NCBI GenBank assembly: GCA_050292445.1
Contig: JBNKLQ010000150.1
Location: 1-14,657, forward strand
Source: Leptofilum sp050292445
GTDB taxonomy: Bacteria > Chloroflexota > Anaerolineae > Promineifilales > Promineifilaceae
Length of the DNA stretch: 14,657 bases
Direction: 5' to 3'
Both the position numbers and the translations under genes were made by a program. Position 1 is the stretch's first letter. Each line of letters opens with the position of its first letter. Below the pieces are notes generated by a model. That model had not been told where the DNA came from, ran no database searches, and worked only from the letters and a program-made list of their open reading frames with translations. Positions 1 through 6,509 of this stretch are shown here, one piece after another.

Positions 1-1
1 C

Positions 2-259
2 CAGGCCATTCAAGCCACGGGGCAAGCCAAGGCGAAAGCGTATCTGGCGGGCGTCGAGGCGTTGGGTATGCAAGGGTATACGGCCGTACAGCTCATGCAA
101 ATTGTGGGCGAGCGGCAGGTACGCGTTGTGCCCGATGTTTCCGTCAGTGGTGGCGGCGCGGGCAATGGCATGGTGGATGGCCTCATGGGGCTGCTGCTGC
201 GCAATGAGGTGAAAGAAAACGGCGCAGCCGCCATCACCAAGAATATACCCGGCAAGTAG
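2..259 (+). CDS. Flotillin/SPFH-domain-like protein, C-terminal end (partial)
   Basis: An open frame runs in from the left edge and stops at TAG 257-259; 85 codons are visible and the start lies outside the window. The visible part has an Ala/Lys-rich helical stretch (QAIQATGQAKAKAYLAGVEA), then GYTAVQLMQIVGERQVRVVPDVSV, then a Gly-rich hinge and a short amphipathic tail ending in IPGK. The order 'Ala-rich coiled coil, a QxMxxIGE-like segment, P-D-V-x-V, Gly-rich, D-G-L-x-G-L-L-L' is typical of the C-terminus of flotillin/YqiK-type SPFH proteins, which form membrane-associated scaffold oligomers. The N-terminal SPFH/band-7 domain is not visible, so the family call rests on the tail alone. A TTG at 62 and an ATG at 68 lie in this frame but are internal codons. 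A hairpin follows 20 bases after the stop. Confidence 0.6.
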   Translation, partial: QAIQATGQAKAKAYLAGVEALGMQGYTAVQLMQIVGERQVRVVPDVSVSGGGAGNGMVDGLMGLLLRNEVKENGAAAITKNIPGK

Positions 260-279
260 TTTTCTTCGTTCCAGTTTAG

Positions 280-311
280 AAGGTGAGCAGGACCCTTCCC
301 CTGCTCACCTT
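280..311 (+). terminator. Hairpin after the SPFH-like gene
   Basis: A perfect 12-bp stem (280-291 with 300-311, arm AAGGTGAGCAGG) encloses an 8-base loop, 20 bases after the stop of the first gene. No T-run follows on either strand, so it is either a weak or factor-assisted terminator or an mRNA-end stabilising hairpin. Confidence 0.5.
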
Positions 312-450
312 AACCTACACCAGTTTGGGGAAGTTGTTTGTTTCAGAATTAAGGTACATCATCACATTTTTCGTACCCCATTCTTCACTTGCCAAATCAA
401 TTTATCCCCTTTAAGCTGGTGCCTGATTTATTTGCTTATACTGCCTGTTT
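312..450 (+). promoter_or_regulatory. Leader/promoter region of the 460 lipoprotein gene
   Basis: This A/T-richer stretch between the hairpin and the Shine-Dalgarno sequence of the next gene must hold its promoter. TATACT at 437-442 is a -10-like hexamer, but no convincing -35 stands 16-18 bases upstream and it would leave a leader of only about 10 bases. No gene is seen here. Confidence 0.25.
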
Positions 451-459
451 GGAGGAACA

Positions 460-1245
460 ATGAACAATTCATACCAGAAATCCACCCTTATTTTTTGCTT
501 GTTTTTAGGTCTGATTCTCTTGCTGGCCGCTTGCGGCTCGGAAGAGCCAGTGCCCACGGCCGTTCCTGAAGAAGTCTCAGCCGCAACAGAGGCCCCCACC
601 GAGGAACCCACCGCAGAACCAACGGCCGTTCCCACCGAGACGCCCATCCCCCCAACCGCCACAGCAACAAATACATCTACCCCCGTGCCCACAGACACGC
701 CAGAACCCACCAACACCCCCACACCAACTGAAGAACCCACCGAAACGCCGCTGCCCACAGACACCCCCACGGCAACGGCCGTTCCCCCCACTGCGGTTCC
801 GCCAACGGCCGTACCGCCCACAGCAGCTCCCATTGCCGCCCCCACTTTCCCCGAAACGCAAATTCAGCCATTTGATGTAGATACCTTTACGCGCTACCTG
901 GGATTGGTCCGCGATTCTTACCGCAGCTTCAACAGCGAGATGTCTTTGTTTGCCGAAACGGGCAAGCCAGGCGACTGCGGCACCTTTAACGGCTGGACGC
1001 AGCTCTGGATCATTGAAGCGCCAGGCTTTACCGATGTGCCCGCCGATTGGCAGCCACTCTATGCCGAATACCGCTCCATGTTGAGCCAAATTGTGAGCAT
1101 TACGGCGGAGATACGGCCGTTATGCGGCGGTGAAGGTGGGCAAGTCAGTGCCGAAACCACTCAGGCTATCGTCACCTTCCTCGGCTGGGCCTACCCACGC
1201 AGTGAAGCAATGGTGGCCGAAGCCGCAACCCTGCCTCGGCCATAA
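460..1245 (+). CDS. Lipoprotein with Thr/Pro-rich linker and small C-terminal domain of unknown function
   Basis: The 261-residue product starts at ATG 460, four bases after a strong Shine-Dalgarno GGAGGA at 451-456. Residues 8-24 form a hydrophobic signal ending in lipobox LLAAC, so Cys25 should be lipidated and the protein held on the outer face of the membrane. Residues 30-130 are a low-complexity Thr/Pro/Glu/Ala linker (TAVP, TEEPT, TPTPT units), likely an extended stalk. Residues 135-261 look like a compact, mostly helical domain with two cysteines (C173 in GDCGTFNGW, C222 in RPLCGG) that may form a disulfide. I do not recognise this domain. Four ACGGCCGT octamers in the linker all encode Thr-Ala-Val; a fifth near the end encodes Arg-Pro. 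The gene converges on the PA14 protein gene. Lipoprotein assignment is secure; function is unknown. Confidence 0.85.
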   Translation: MNNSYQKSTLIFCLFLGLILLLAACGSEEPVPTAVPEEVSAATEAPTEEPTAEPTAVPTETPIPPTATATNTSTPVPTDTPEPTNTPTPTEEPTETPLPTDTPTATAVPPTAVPPTAVPPTAAPIAAPTFPETQIQPFDVDTFTRYLGLVRDSYRSFNSEMSLFAETGKPGDCGTFNGWTQLWIIEAPGFTDVPADWQPLYAEYRSMLSQIVSITAEIRPLCGGEGGQVSAETTQAIVTFLGWAYPRSEAMVAEAATLPRP

Positions 1246-1281
1246 AAAAAGTCCCCTACGTCGCTGTCGGCGTAGGGGACT
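1244..1281 (-). terminator. Intrinsic terminator between convergent genes
   Basis: An 11-bp perfect stem (1250-1260 with 1271-1281, arm AGTCCCCTACG) encloses a 10-base loop. Read on the minus strand it is followed by seven T residues (plus-strand A-run 1244-1250), a textbook intrinsic terminator for the PA14 protein gene, whose stop is at 1312. On the plus strand only a hairpin without a T-run follows the lipoprotein stop at 1243-1245, so termination there is probably weaker. Confidence 0.85.
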
Positions 1282-1311
1282 ACAAAAATCTATTGGATGA
1301 AGCGAATTAGC

Positions 1312-2616
1312 CTAGCGGCTTTCCCACTTCACGGCATCAAAGCCAACGATACGTGAGAGGTACGATTCACCTGTAACATCTGCCAGTGAAACGTAGTCGC
1401 TACCGCTGCCCCGGAACCAGTAAGTTCCCAAAGAGACCCACTGATCGCTGTAGGCCAACTGGTTGACCACTTTCAGGGTAAACCCATCCCGGTGCGATAC
1501 CCAGTAGCGAGCCGCCCTGGTGGTGGCATTTTTCGAGGGAATGAAGACAAACACCTCATACCGGCCAGCGGTGAGCGATGGATACCAACGCGCCCAGTTG
1601 TAACCACTGCGGGCATAATCGTCGTTGTACGTCCAGATCATGCCGCTGTTGTAGCCAGCAGTTGAGGTACGCCAGGACGAAGCTGTGCCACCAGTGATAA
1701 AACCAGAGCTGGTGTTATCGATCACCACAGCGCCAGTTGGCGGTGGGGGCGGCGGCGGATTGCCCGAATCCAACGCCCAATTGAGCTGGGCCACGGCCAG
1801 GCCACCGTTCTCGTAATACTCCATTTGGATGGCTGCGTTGCCGGACAGGAAAAGCACGCCCGAATAGGTCGCGGCTGCCTGGTCTTTCCATTGATCGATC
1901 AGCAAATGACCATTGACCCACAGACGCACGCCGTCATCGGCCGTGGTGGTAAAGCGGTACGAACCAGCCGGGAAGTTGACCGTTCGCGTCCAGCGGACAG
2001 AGAAGTTGTCAGCGGGCAAGCCATTGACAGGCACCCCAGAACCCCAATTGAAGTTGATGTTGGCGTCGTCGCGCACCAGCGTGGGCGAACCAGCCAGGGT
2101 GCGGTTGTTAAAGTATTCACCCTTCCAGTTCACAATGTCGTTGGGCCGGGGCTGCCAGTTCAGCTTGGCCACGGCAAACCCACCGTTTTCGTAATATTCT
2201 ACGACAACGGAATGGTGACCGGCTGACAAAGAAATGTCGGCGGTGAAGGTTTGGGCGGGATGGTCGCTCCACTGGTTGATGATGAGGTTGTTGTCTACGT
2301 AGACGCGCACGCCATCATCGGCCGTGGCGGTGAAGCGGTAAGTGCCACCAGCCACGTCAATGTATTTTGTCCAGCGCGCGGAGAATCCATCGGCGGGAAA
2401 GCCGCTGGGGCCTCCCATGCCCCAATCCCAGTTGATGTCGGCTTCGGCCGTTTGCACCACCGGACTACCGCTTAAAGTTTTGTTGTTCCAGTAAGAAACT
2501 TGCCAGACTGAATCGGTATGCTGCGCCGTGGGACCATCTTGGGCCAGCGCCGTCTGTTGAAATAGAAACAAACTTAAAAACAGGGCCAATACGGATAGTT
2601 TAAACTTACGATACAT
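1312..2616 (-). CDS. Secreted protein with two PA14 domains and a golvesin-like C-terminal domain
   Basis: The 434-residue product starts at ATG 2616 behind AGGAGG (2623-2628, spacing 6); an upstream in-frame ATG at 2643 lacks such a site and would spoil the signal peptide. Residues 1-25 are a Sec signal peptide (cleavage likely TALA|QDG). Residues about 37-156 and 163-281 are two tandem PA14 domains, each with the hallmarks FSARWT or FSVRWT, TADDGVR[VL][YW]V, QW, and V[VE]YYENGG.A.A.LNW. PA14 domains usually bind glycans. A Pro7 linker (287-293) leads to residues 297-432, which resemble the golvesin/Xly C-terminal module (VIDN..SGF near the start, RYEVFVFIP, a final VGFDAVKW). There is no catalytic domain, so this is probably a secreted binding protein. 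Unlike most genes here it contains no exact ACGGCCGT, only three TCGGCCGT variants. Confidence 0.88.
   Translation of the reverse strand: MYRKFKLSVLALFLSLFLFQQTALAQDGPTAQHTDSVWQVSYWNNKTLSGSPVVQTAEADINWDWGMGGPSGFPADGFSARWTKYIDVAGGTYRFTATADDGVRVYVDNNLIINQWSDHPAQTFTADISLSAGHHSVVVEYYENGGFAVAKLNWQPRPNDIVNWKGEYFNNRTLAGSPTLVRDDANINFNWGSGVPVNGLPADNFSVRWTRTVNFPAGSYRFTTTADDGVRLWVNGHLLIDQWKDQAAATYSGVLFLSGNAAIQMEYYENGGLAVAQLNWALDSGNPPPPPPPTGAVVIDNTSSGFITGGTASSWRTSTAGYNSGMIWTYNDDYARSGYNWARWYPSLTAGRYEVFVFIPSKNATTRAARYWVSHRDGFTLKVVNQLAYSDQWVSLGTYWFRGSGSDYVSLADVTGESYLSRIVGFDAVKWESR
1925..2347 (-). repeat. Internal duplication: two PA14-coding units
   Basis: The DNA encoding the two PA14 domains is still visibly alike, for example 1925-1967 against 2306-2347 (the TADDGVR motif region), indicating tandem domain duplication within the gene. 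Most of the two units have diverged. Confidence 0.7.
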
Positions 2617-2622
2617 GAGTTG

Positions 2623-2628
2623 CCTCCT
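2623..2628 (-). promoter_or_regulatory. Shine-Dalgarno site fixing the PA14 protein start
   Basis: AGGAGG on the minus strand, 6 bases before ATG 2616. It selects this start over the upstream in-frame ATG at 2643. Confidence 0.85.
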
Positions 2629-2675
2629 ATACAAAGAACACACTACAAAGCTTATCTATTACTATTTTTGTTCGG

Positions 2676-2739
2676 AGGTGCGACGCACTTGTATGAGTAG
2701 AGTTGATGTGCTTTGCTCTGGTGTAAGCGCGTCGCACCT
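2676..2739. repeat. Imperfect inverted repeat, diverged relative of the 9133 palindrome
   Basis: Arms AGGTGCGACGCACTT (2676-2690) and AAGCGCGTCGCACCT (2725-2739) pair at 14 of 15 positions around a 34-base interior, which itself can pair AGAG with CTCT. The arm matches the first 15 bases of the perfect palindrome at 9133-9166. It lies 72 bases downstream of the stop of the lipoprotein gene ending at 2812, and about 60 bases upstream of the PA14 protein start. The rest of 2629-2811 shows no gene; it holds one ACGGCCGT at 2770. Confidence 0.8.
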
Positions 2740-2811
2740 GCACGGTTTGTAAGAGGTTGTCGTGGGAGAACGGCCGTTTGTAACACCCCAAACTTCTTAT
2801 TCACGCCCCTT

Positions 2812-3891
2812 TCACGGCTGGCTGCGTTCAGCCCAGGTCCCATTGAATAAATTCAATACAATCAGCTGATCGTCTGGAGCAAGCAGATAAAGATAATTGG
2901 CATTTTCCTGGTATTCATGCTGAATGGTGGTCGTAAAACCTTCTTCAGGTGCCAAGGCCCAGCCCAAACTCTGGCGCACCCAGCTGTATTCACGCCACAA
3001 AAGTCCAAATCCGCTAACCGGCACGAATAAACCTTCTGGCGGATCATATTCATCACTCGGTAGCGGGGTGTCGCTACCAGGTAGGGCAGATTCTGAATAG
3101 GTGGCAAACGTCTGGTTGGGTTGTTCATAAAAAGTGTAAATGATGTTGTCTTCTTCCAACCAGAGCATCCAGCCATGCTCAAAAGGTTCAAAAGCAGCGG
3201 CCGTTTCTATGGGAGCATCTGCCGGGCAGGTTGTGGGCGGGCCGCTAAAAAACCAATCATCTTCCGAACAATACAAACCGATGTAATCCCCAAGAATCCT
3301 TCGCGTTTCACCCGCAGTGACACGCAGCTCCAGGTTCAAATTGGTATGGTAGGTCGGATCCAAGGTGAACGTGTATGGTCCAGAAAGCGGCACCGAGCGA
3401 CATTCCCACAAGGCTGTAAAAGCTGGAGCCAGACACAGCGAGACTGACTCTCCCTGTGCTTCGTAGTTCAAAGTCAGGCTGTCGCCAGGATAGTAAATTT
3501 CGATAATTGGTGTGTAACTTATGATGGCTGCCTGTTGAGGAATAGGCGTCGCTGTTGGAAGAATGGGGGCCGTCGTGGCCGGAATCTGCACGCGGGTTGG
3601 CGTTTCTGTAGCCACGGCCGTTTCCGTAGCAGCGGGTGTTTGGGTAGCAACGGCCGTTGGCGTGGCCGTCATCGTATCCACAGCCGTCGCCGACGGTGTC
3701 ACCGTTACCAGAGCCATCCCCTCCGGGATTTCGGCTACTGTGGTGGTCACGACCGTCACTTCAGGACGGCCGCTGCTAACTTTCGTTTCCACGCCAAATT
3801 CCAGCTCGCCACAGGCCGTTAACCATAGCGTGCTGAGCAAAAATAGGGCCAACAATTGTTTAGGAATAGATTTTTCTTTTGGGTAAAACAT
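2812..3891 (-). CDS. Lipoprotein with Thr/Pro-rich linker and cysteine-containing C-terminal region
   Basis: The 359-residue product starts at ATG 3891, five bases after GGAGG (3897-3901); an in-frame ATG at 3930 would place a charged stretch before the signal and is rejected. The signal ends in lipobox LTAC with Cys27 lipidated. Residues 62-118 are Thr/Pro/Ala-rich linker. Residues 125-225 look like a beta-rich domain with four Cys (153, 164, 208, 222), spaced to allow two disulfides. Residues 237-359 have aromatic-rich repeats: GWMLWLEEDNIIYTFY, then VPVSGFGLLWREYSWVRQSLGWALAPEEG, then YLYLLAPDDQLIVLNL..GTW. From memory, the GFGxxWRE...VRxxLGWAxxPE pattern recurs in secreted Chloroflexota proteins, but I know no named function. 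A candidate response-regulator site lies 94 bases upstream of the start. Function unknown. Confidence 0.85.
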   Translation of the reverse strand: MFYPKEKSIPKQLLALFLLSTLWLTACGELEFGVETKVSSGRPEVTVVTTTVAEIPEGMALVTVTPSATAVDTMTATPTAVATQTPAATETAVATETPTRVQIPATTAPILPTATPIPQQAAIISYTPIIEIYYPGDSLTLNYEAQGESVSLCLAPAFTALWECRSVPLSGPYTFTLDPTYHTNLNLELRVTAGETRRILGDYIGLYCSEDDWFFSGPPTTCPADAPIETAAAFEPFEHGWMLWLEEDNIIYTFYEQPNQTFATYSESALPGSDTPLPSDEYDPPEGLFVPVSGFGLLWREYSWVRQSLGWALAPEEGFTTTIQHEYQENANYLYLLAPDDQLIVLNLFNGTWAERSQP

Positions 3892-3896
3892 AACAA

Positions 3897-3901
3897 CCTC
3901 C
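3897..3901 (-). promoter_or_regulatory. Shine-Dalgarno site fixing the start at 3891
   Basis: GGAGG on the minus strand, 5 bases before ATG 3891; decides between this ATG and the in-frame one at 3930. Confidence 0.8.
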
Positions 3902-3983
3902 ACACAGGGAACATATTTAATTGGCAGCATAGCAAATGGATGTGACGGCCGTATGGCACAACGGTTATCATTTCGGCAGAGGG

Positions 3984-4002
3984 TGTGACAAATCTGTTAC
4001 AT
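3984..4002 (-). promoter_or_regulatory. Candidate response-regulator binding site 1
   Basis: On the minus strand the site reads ATGTAACAGATTTGTCACA: TGTAAC and TGTCAC in direct repeat at an 11-base period, the spacing used by OmpR/PhoB-family regulators (the E. coli Pho box is TGTCA repeated at 11 bases). It overlaps the kinase stop codon and lies 94 bases upstream of the lipoprotein start at 3891. It matches site 2 (5657-5675) at 15 of 19 positions. Binding is inferred. Confidence 0.45.
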
Positions 4003-4910
4003 CAGACAGTGGGCAGGCGCAAAATGACCAAACTCCCTTGCCCTGGACGGCTGGAAAGTGAGACTTGTCCCCCGTGACGTTCCACAACTGCTTTGACCAG
4101 CGCCAACCCCAACCCGCTGCCGGACGCTCCACGCGCGGCTTCGCCCCGGTACAGCTCTTCCCAAATGTATGGCTGGTCGGTGTCGGCAATGCCCGGACCC
4201 GTGTCTGCCACTTCCACGGTGACAAAACGGCCGTCTTCCCGGGCACGTAACTCGATGGCATCAGTGACGGCCGTATATTTCAGCGCATTCTCCAACAAGT
4301 TGTAGATGGCTAAAAAGAGCAGGTCACGATCCCCCAGCACGGGCGGCAGCGGCCAGGGAGCCTGCGGCACCGTCAGCGTCAGCTTGCGTCCCTCGCTGCC
4401 GGGGTGATCTTGAGCCAGTTCAAGCACCTCTGTCAGCAGGTCACCCATCTCCACCGGGACAAATTCCAACGGCCGTGTTTCCAGTTCAGCAATCTTGCGC
4501 AAATCAGCTGTGAGCTGGCTCAGGCGCACCGTTTGGGCCTCGATGGAGGCCAATGCCTGCTGAGCAGCATCATCGTGGCCGTTGCTGACGTTGGCCAATC
4601 CAGCGCGCATGGCCATGAGCGGATTTTTCAGCTCGTGATCCAGCCGCTGCAAAAAGCGGCGAGCGGCCTCGGCGGCGGCGGCGCGCAGTGCCTGCTTTTG
4701 CCGCGCCAATTGCTCCCGCTGACGAAAATGCTGCCAGAGCGCAGCCGTTAGCAAAATGGTGGTAAACAGACCGGTTAGGAGAACGGCCGTACTCAAGCTA
4801 ATCCGTAAATACAGCACCGGATTAGGCAGGCTGGTCTGGACAAACAACAGCGCCAGCAATAACCCCACTAACAGTGGCAGCACGCCGCCCAGCCACACTT
4901 TTAGCTTCAT
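4002..4910 (-). CDS. Membrane sensor histidine kinase without extracytoplasmic sensor domain
   Basis: The 302-residue kinase pairs with the response regulator encoded just upstream. Two membrane helices (about 5-25 and 37-58) are joined by only about 11 outside residues, so it cannot hold a periplasmic sensor domain; this matches 'intramembrane-sensing' kinases. There is no clear HAMP domain; a short basic/helical linker (60-85) leads to HisKA with H-box RLDHELKNPLMAMR (phospho-acceptor His92), then HATPase_c with N-box NLLENALKY (204-212), G1 VADTGPGI (234-241) and G2 GSGLGLALVK (264-273). All catalytic motifs are intact. The start ATG overlaps the regulator stop (ATGA, 4 bases) and follows AGGGGG at 4915-4920, so the two are translationally coupled. 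The signal sensed is not evident. Confidence 0.93.
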   Translation of the reverse strand: MKLKVWLGGVLPLLVGLLLALLFVQTSLPNPVLYLRISLSTAVLLTGLFTTILLTAALWQHFRQREQLARQKQALRAAAAEAARRFLQRLDHELKNPLMAMRAGLANVSNGHDDAAQQALASIEAQTVRLSQLTADLRKIAELETRPLEFVPVEMGDLLTEVLELAQDHPGSEGRKLTLTVPQAPWPLPPVLGDRDLLFLAIYNLLENALKYTAVTDAIELRAREDGRFVTVEVADTGPGIADTDQPYIWEELYRGEAARGASGSGLGLALVKAVVERHGGQVSLSSRPGQGSLVILRLPTV

Positions 4911-5623
4911 GTTGCCCCCTTTACCGGAGCCACAAAGCGGTAGCCCTGGCTTGGTACCGTCTCAATAAATTTGGGATCGCTGGCATCGTCGCCCAACACG
5001 CGGCGCAGTTCGGCAATGCGAGAATCAACGGTGCGCGTGCCCGCCGGGTAAGCCCAACCCCAGACACTATCCAGCAGCCGTTCGCGGCTCACCAGTTCGT
5101 CGGGATGGGTCATGAGGTATTCCAGCAGGGTCAGCGCTTTGGGCGTGAAATGGATTTCGTCGTCGGCCAGCCAGGCACGGCGGGTGAGGCGGTCAAAGGT
5201 GAGATCGTGGCTGATCAGTTTTTGCGCGGCGGTTAACGGCCGTTCCCCCGGACGTGCCCGTCGCAGAACGGCACGAATTCGGGCCACCAGTTCATGCGGG
5301 TCAAACGGTTTGTTCAGGTAATCATCAGCCCCTTCTTCCAAGGCCATGGCCCGTTCAAACGCTTCGCCCACCTGGGTAAGCAAAATAACGGGCGTCCAAT
5401 CCCCTTGCTGGCGCAGTTGCCGCAGCACGGCACGGCCGTCCAGCCTGGGCATTAGTACATCCAAAACAATAAGATCGGGGGGAGATAGGTGAACTTGTTC
5501 CAGCGCTGCTTCACCATCGGCGGCAACCAGCACGGTGAAGCCGCTGCGCTCTAAAAAGGGGGCCAGATTGTCGGTGATGGCCGCTTCATCATCAGCCAGC
5601 AGCAGGGTCAGTTGGGCAGTCAT
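4907..5623 (-). CDS. OmpR/PhoB-family response regulator
   Basis: The 238-residue regulator has an N-terminal receiver domain (1-120) with acidic pair D11/D12, phospho-acceptor D55 in LIVLDVLMP, T83 and K105 in NKPF, and a C-terminal winged-helix DNA-binding domain (about 137-233) with FTPKALTLLEYLM, LVSRERLLDSVWG, the recognition helix region RTVDSRIAELRRVLG and wing VPSQGYRF. It is a transcription factor phosphorylated by the overlapping kinase. ATG 5623 has no Shine-Dalgarno sequence, but a TACAAT hexamer sits 7 bases upstream, which suggests a leaderless or near-leaderless mRNA. A site like that near the kinase 3' end stands at 5657-5675, suggesting autoregulation. Family call is secure; target genes are inferred. 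Confidence 0.95.
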   Translation of the reverse strand: MTAQLTLLLADDEAAITDNLAPFLERSGFTVLVAADGEAALEQVHLSPPDLIVLDVLMPRLDGRAVLRQLRQQGDWTPVILLTQVGEAFERAMALEEGADDYLNKPFDPHELVARIRAVLRRARPGERPLTAAQKLISHDLTFDRLTRRAWLADDEIHFTPKALTLLEYLMTHPDELVSRERLLDSVWGWAYPAGTRTVDSRIAELRRVLGDDASDPKFIETVPSQGYRFVAPVKGAT

Positions 5624-5629
5624 GCCAAA

Positions 5630-5635
5630 ATTGTA
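5630..5635 (-). promoter_or_regulatory. Candidate -10 element of the regulator-kinase operon
   Basis: TACAAT on the minus strand ends 6 bases before ATG 5623, so transcription would begin at or next to the start codon. No good -35 hexamer is seen; the direct-repeat site 5657-5675 lies 21 bases upstream, where an activator could substitute. Confidence 0.4.
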
Positions 5636-5656
5636 GCAGAAGTGGGGAACGGCCGT

Positions 5657-5675
5657 TGTGCCAGATTGGTTACAT
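5657..5675 (-). promoter_or_regulatory. Candidate response-regulator binding site 2
   Basis: On the minus strand it reads ATGTAACCAATCTGGCACA: TGTAAC and TGGCAC at an 11-base period, 15 of 19 bases shared with site 1 (3984-4002). It lies 34-52 bases upstream of the regulator ATG, consistent with autoregulation. Inferred only. Confidence 0.45.
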
Positions 5676-5773
5676 CTTCCCTCTGAACACTAAACGATCC
5701 ATTGTAGGATTGGCAGTCCTTTCGTTCGGATCGGCCAGGTAGGGCAAATAGGGGCATTTCATCTGCCCAAAAT

Positions 5774-5800
5774 AAAAAAGTCCGGCTCTCACCGGACTTT
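5774..5800 (-). terminator. Intrinsic terminator of msrPQ
   Basis: A perfect 9-bp stem (5777-5785 with 5792-5800, arm AAAGTCCGG), 6-base loop, followed on the minus strand by a T-run (plus-strand A 5774-5779). It starts 3 bases after the msrQ stop and separates msrPQ from the two-component operon. Confidence 0.9.
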
Positions 5801-5803
5801 ATG

Positions 5804-6484
5804 TTAATTGGCTAACTTATTGCGGATGCGCCGCTGCCAGCGCAGTAGCCTGGTTTTTACTGGCTGCCAGCGGACCAAAAAGAGCAGCGCCACAATTGCG
5901 GCATAAATCCCTGGCTCAATGTACACGTTTTTCACCAGCCAAATAAAGTGAATCAGCACCAAAACTATGATGAGGTAGCTGAGCTTGTGCAGTTTTTTCC
6001 AGCGCTTGCCCAGCCGCCGCTGCCATCCTTTGGTGGAGGTAACGGCCAGCGGAATGAGCAGCAAGAAGGCAATAGATCCCACCAGCACAAATGGCTGCTC
6101 CACAATGCCATCAATAATGAAGGCCAGATCAAAAGCATAGTCTAGCCCGAGGAAGGTGAGCAGGTGGACACAAACGTATAAGAAAGCGTAAAGGCCTAAC
6201 GGCCGTCTCAATGGAATTACTTGCTTCCAGCCAAAGACAATCGTTACTGGGGTCACCGCCAGAGACATCACCAGGAGGACAAGCGCCGTGGTACCAGTGT
6301 GGAACAAAATCTCCCGCACCGGATCGACGCCCAGGTTGTTGGTGAAATATTCCCACAACAGCACACCCAACGGCACCAGCGCCCCGACGTGTGTCAGCCA
6401 GGTGAGAAGCCGAGCGGTTTTTTTGCGGTCCCAGCGTTTAGTTTGTGTGGATACGGCCGTATCCCGGCCTGTTGCAGCTGTCAT
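5804..6484 (-). CDS. msrQ: MsrQ: haem-binding membrane partner of the methionine sulfoxide reductase MsrP
   Basis: The product is an integral membrane b-type haem protein of the ferric-reductase-like family that passes electrons from the respiratory chain to MsrP. I chose ATG 6484 (226 residues): it follows GAGAG (6492-6496, spacing 7), lies 25 bases after the msrP stop and gives the usual length (E. coli MsrQ has 211). An in-frame ATG at 6541 would overlap msrP by 32 bases and lacks a Shine-Dalgarno site. About six membrane helices are visible. Typical motifs are present: REILFHTGTTAL (H62), LAVTPV, RRPLGLYAFLYVCVHLLTF (H107), GKRWKKLHKLSYL (H166) and LIHFIW (H179); the conserved His are the expected haem ligands. 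It is followed at once by a strong terminator. Confidence 0.93.
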   Translation of the reverse strand: MTAATGRDTAVSTQTKRWDRKKTARLLTWLTHVGALVPLGVLLWEYFTNNLGVDPVREILFHTGTTALVLLVMSLAVTPVTIVFGWKQVIPLRRPLGLYAFLYVCVHLLTFLGLDYAFDLAFIIDGIVEQPFVLVGSIAFLLLIPLAVTSTKGWQRRLGKRWKKLHKLSYLIIVLVLIHFIWLVKNVYIEPGIYAAIVALLFLVRWQPVKTRLLRWQRRIRNKLAN

Positions 6485-6509
6485 TTGTTTACTCTCTTCG
6501 GTCACTGAT

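Noticed and set aside
280..311. Possible CRISPR repeat or attachment site
   Set aside because: Single copy hairpin with no regularly spaced repeats, integrase or tRNA nearby; it behaves as a gene-end hairpin.
411..845. Minus-strand open frame with Val/Gly/Ser repeats
   Set aside because: It is the antisense of the Thr/Pro linker of the 460 lipoprotein, which has a signal peptide and a strong ribosome-binding site. The same applies to the Val/Gly-rich frames opposite the linkers near 3560-3890 and 8730-9030.
1925..2347. Possible mobile-element duplication
   Set aside because: The similarity follows the PA14 domain boundaries and has diverged as expected for an internal domain duplication.
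2652..2843. Small minus-strand open frame between the lipoprotein and PA14 genes
   Set aside because: It overlaps the lipoprotein end and the inverted repeat, has no ribosome-binding site and shows no protein character.
3984..4002. Calling the site a true Pho box and the system PhoBR
   Set aside because: The half-sites resemble it, but the kinase lacks PhoR features and no phosphate genes are in the window; only a generic OmpR-family site is supported.
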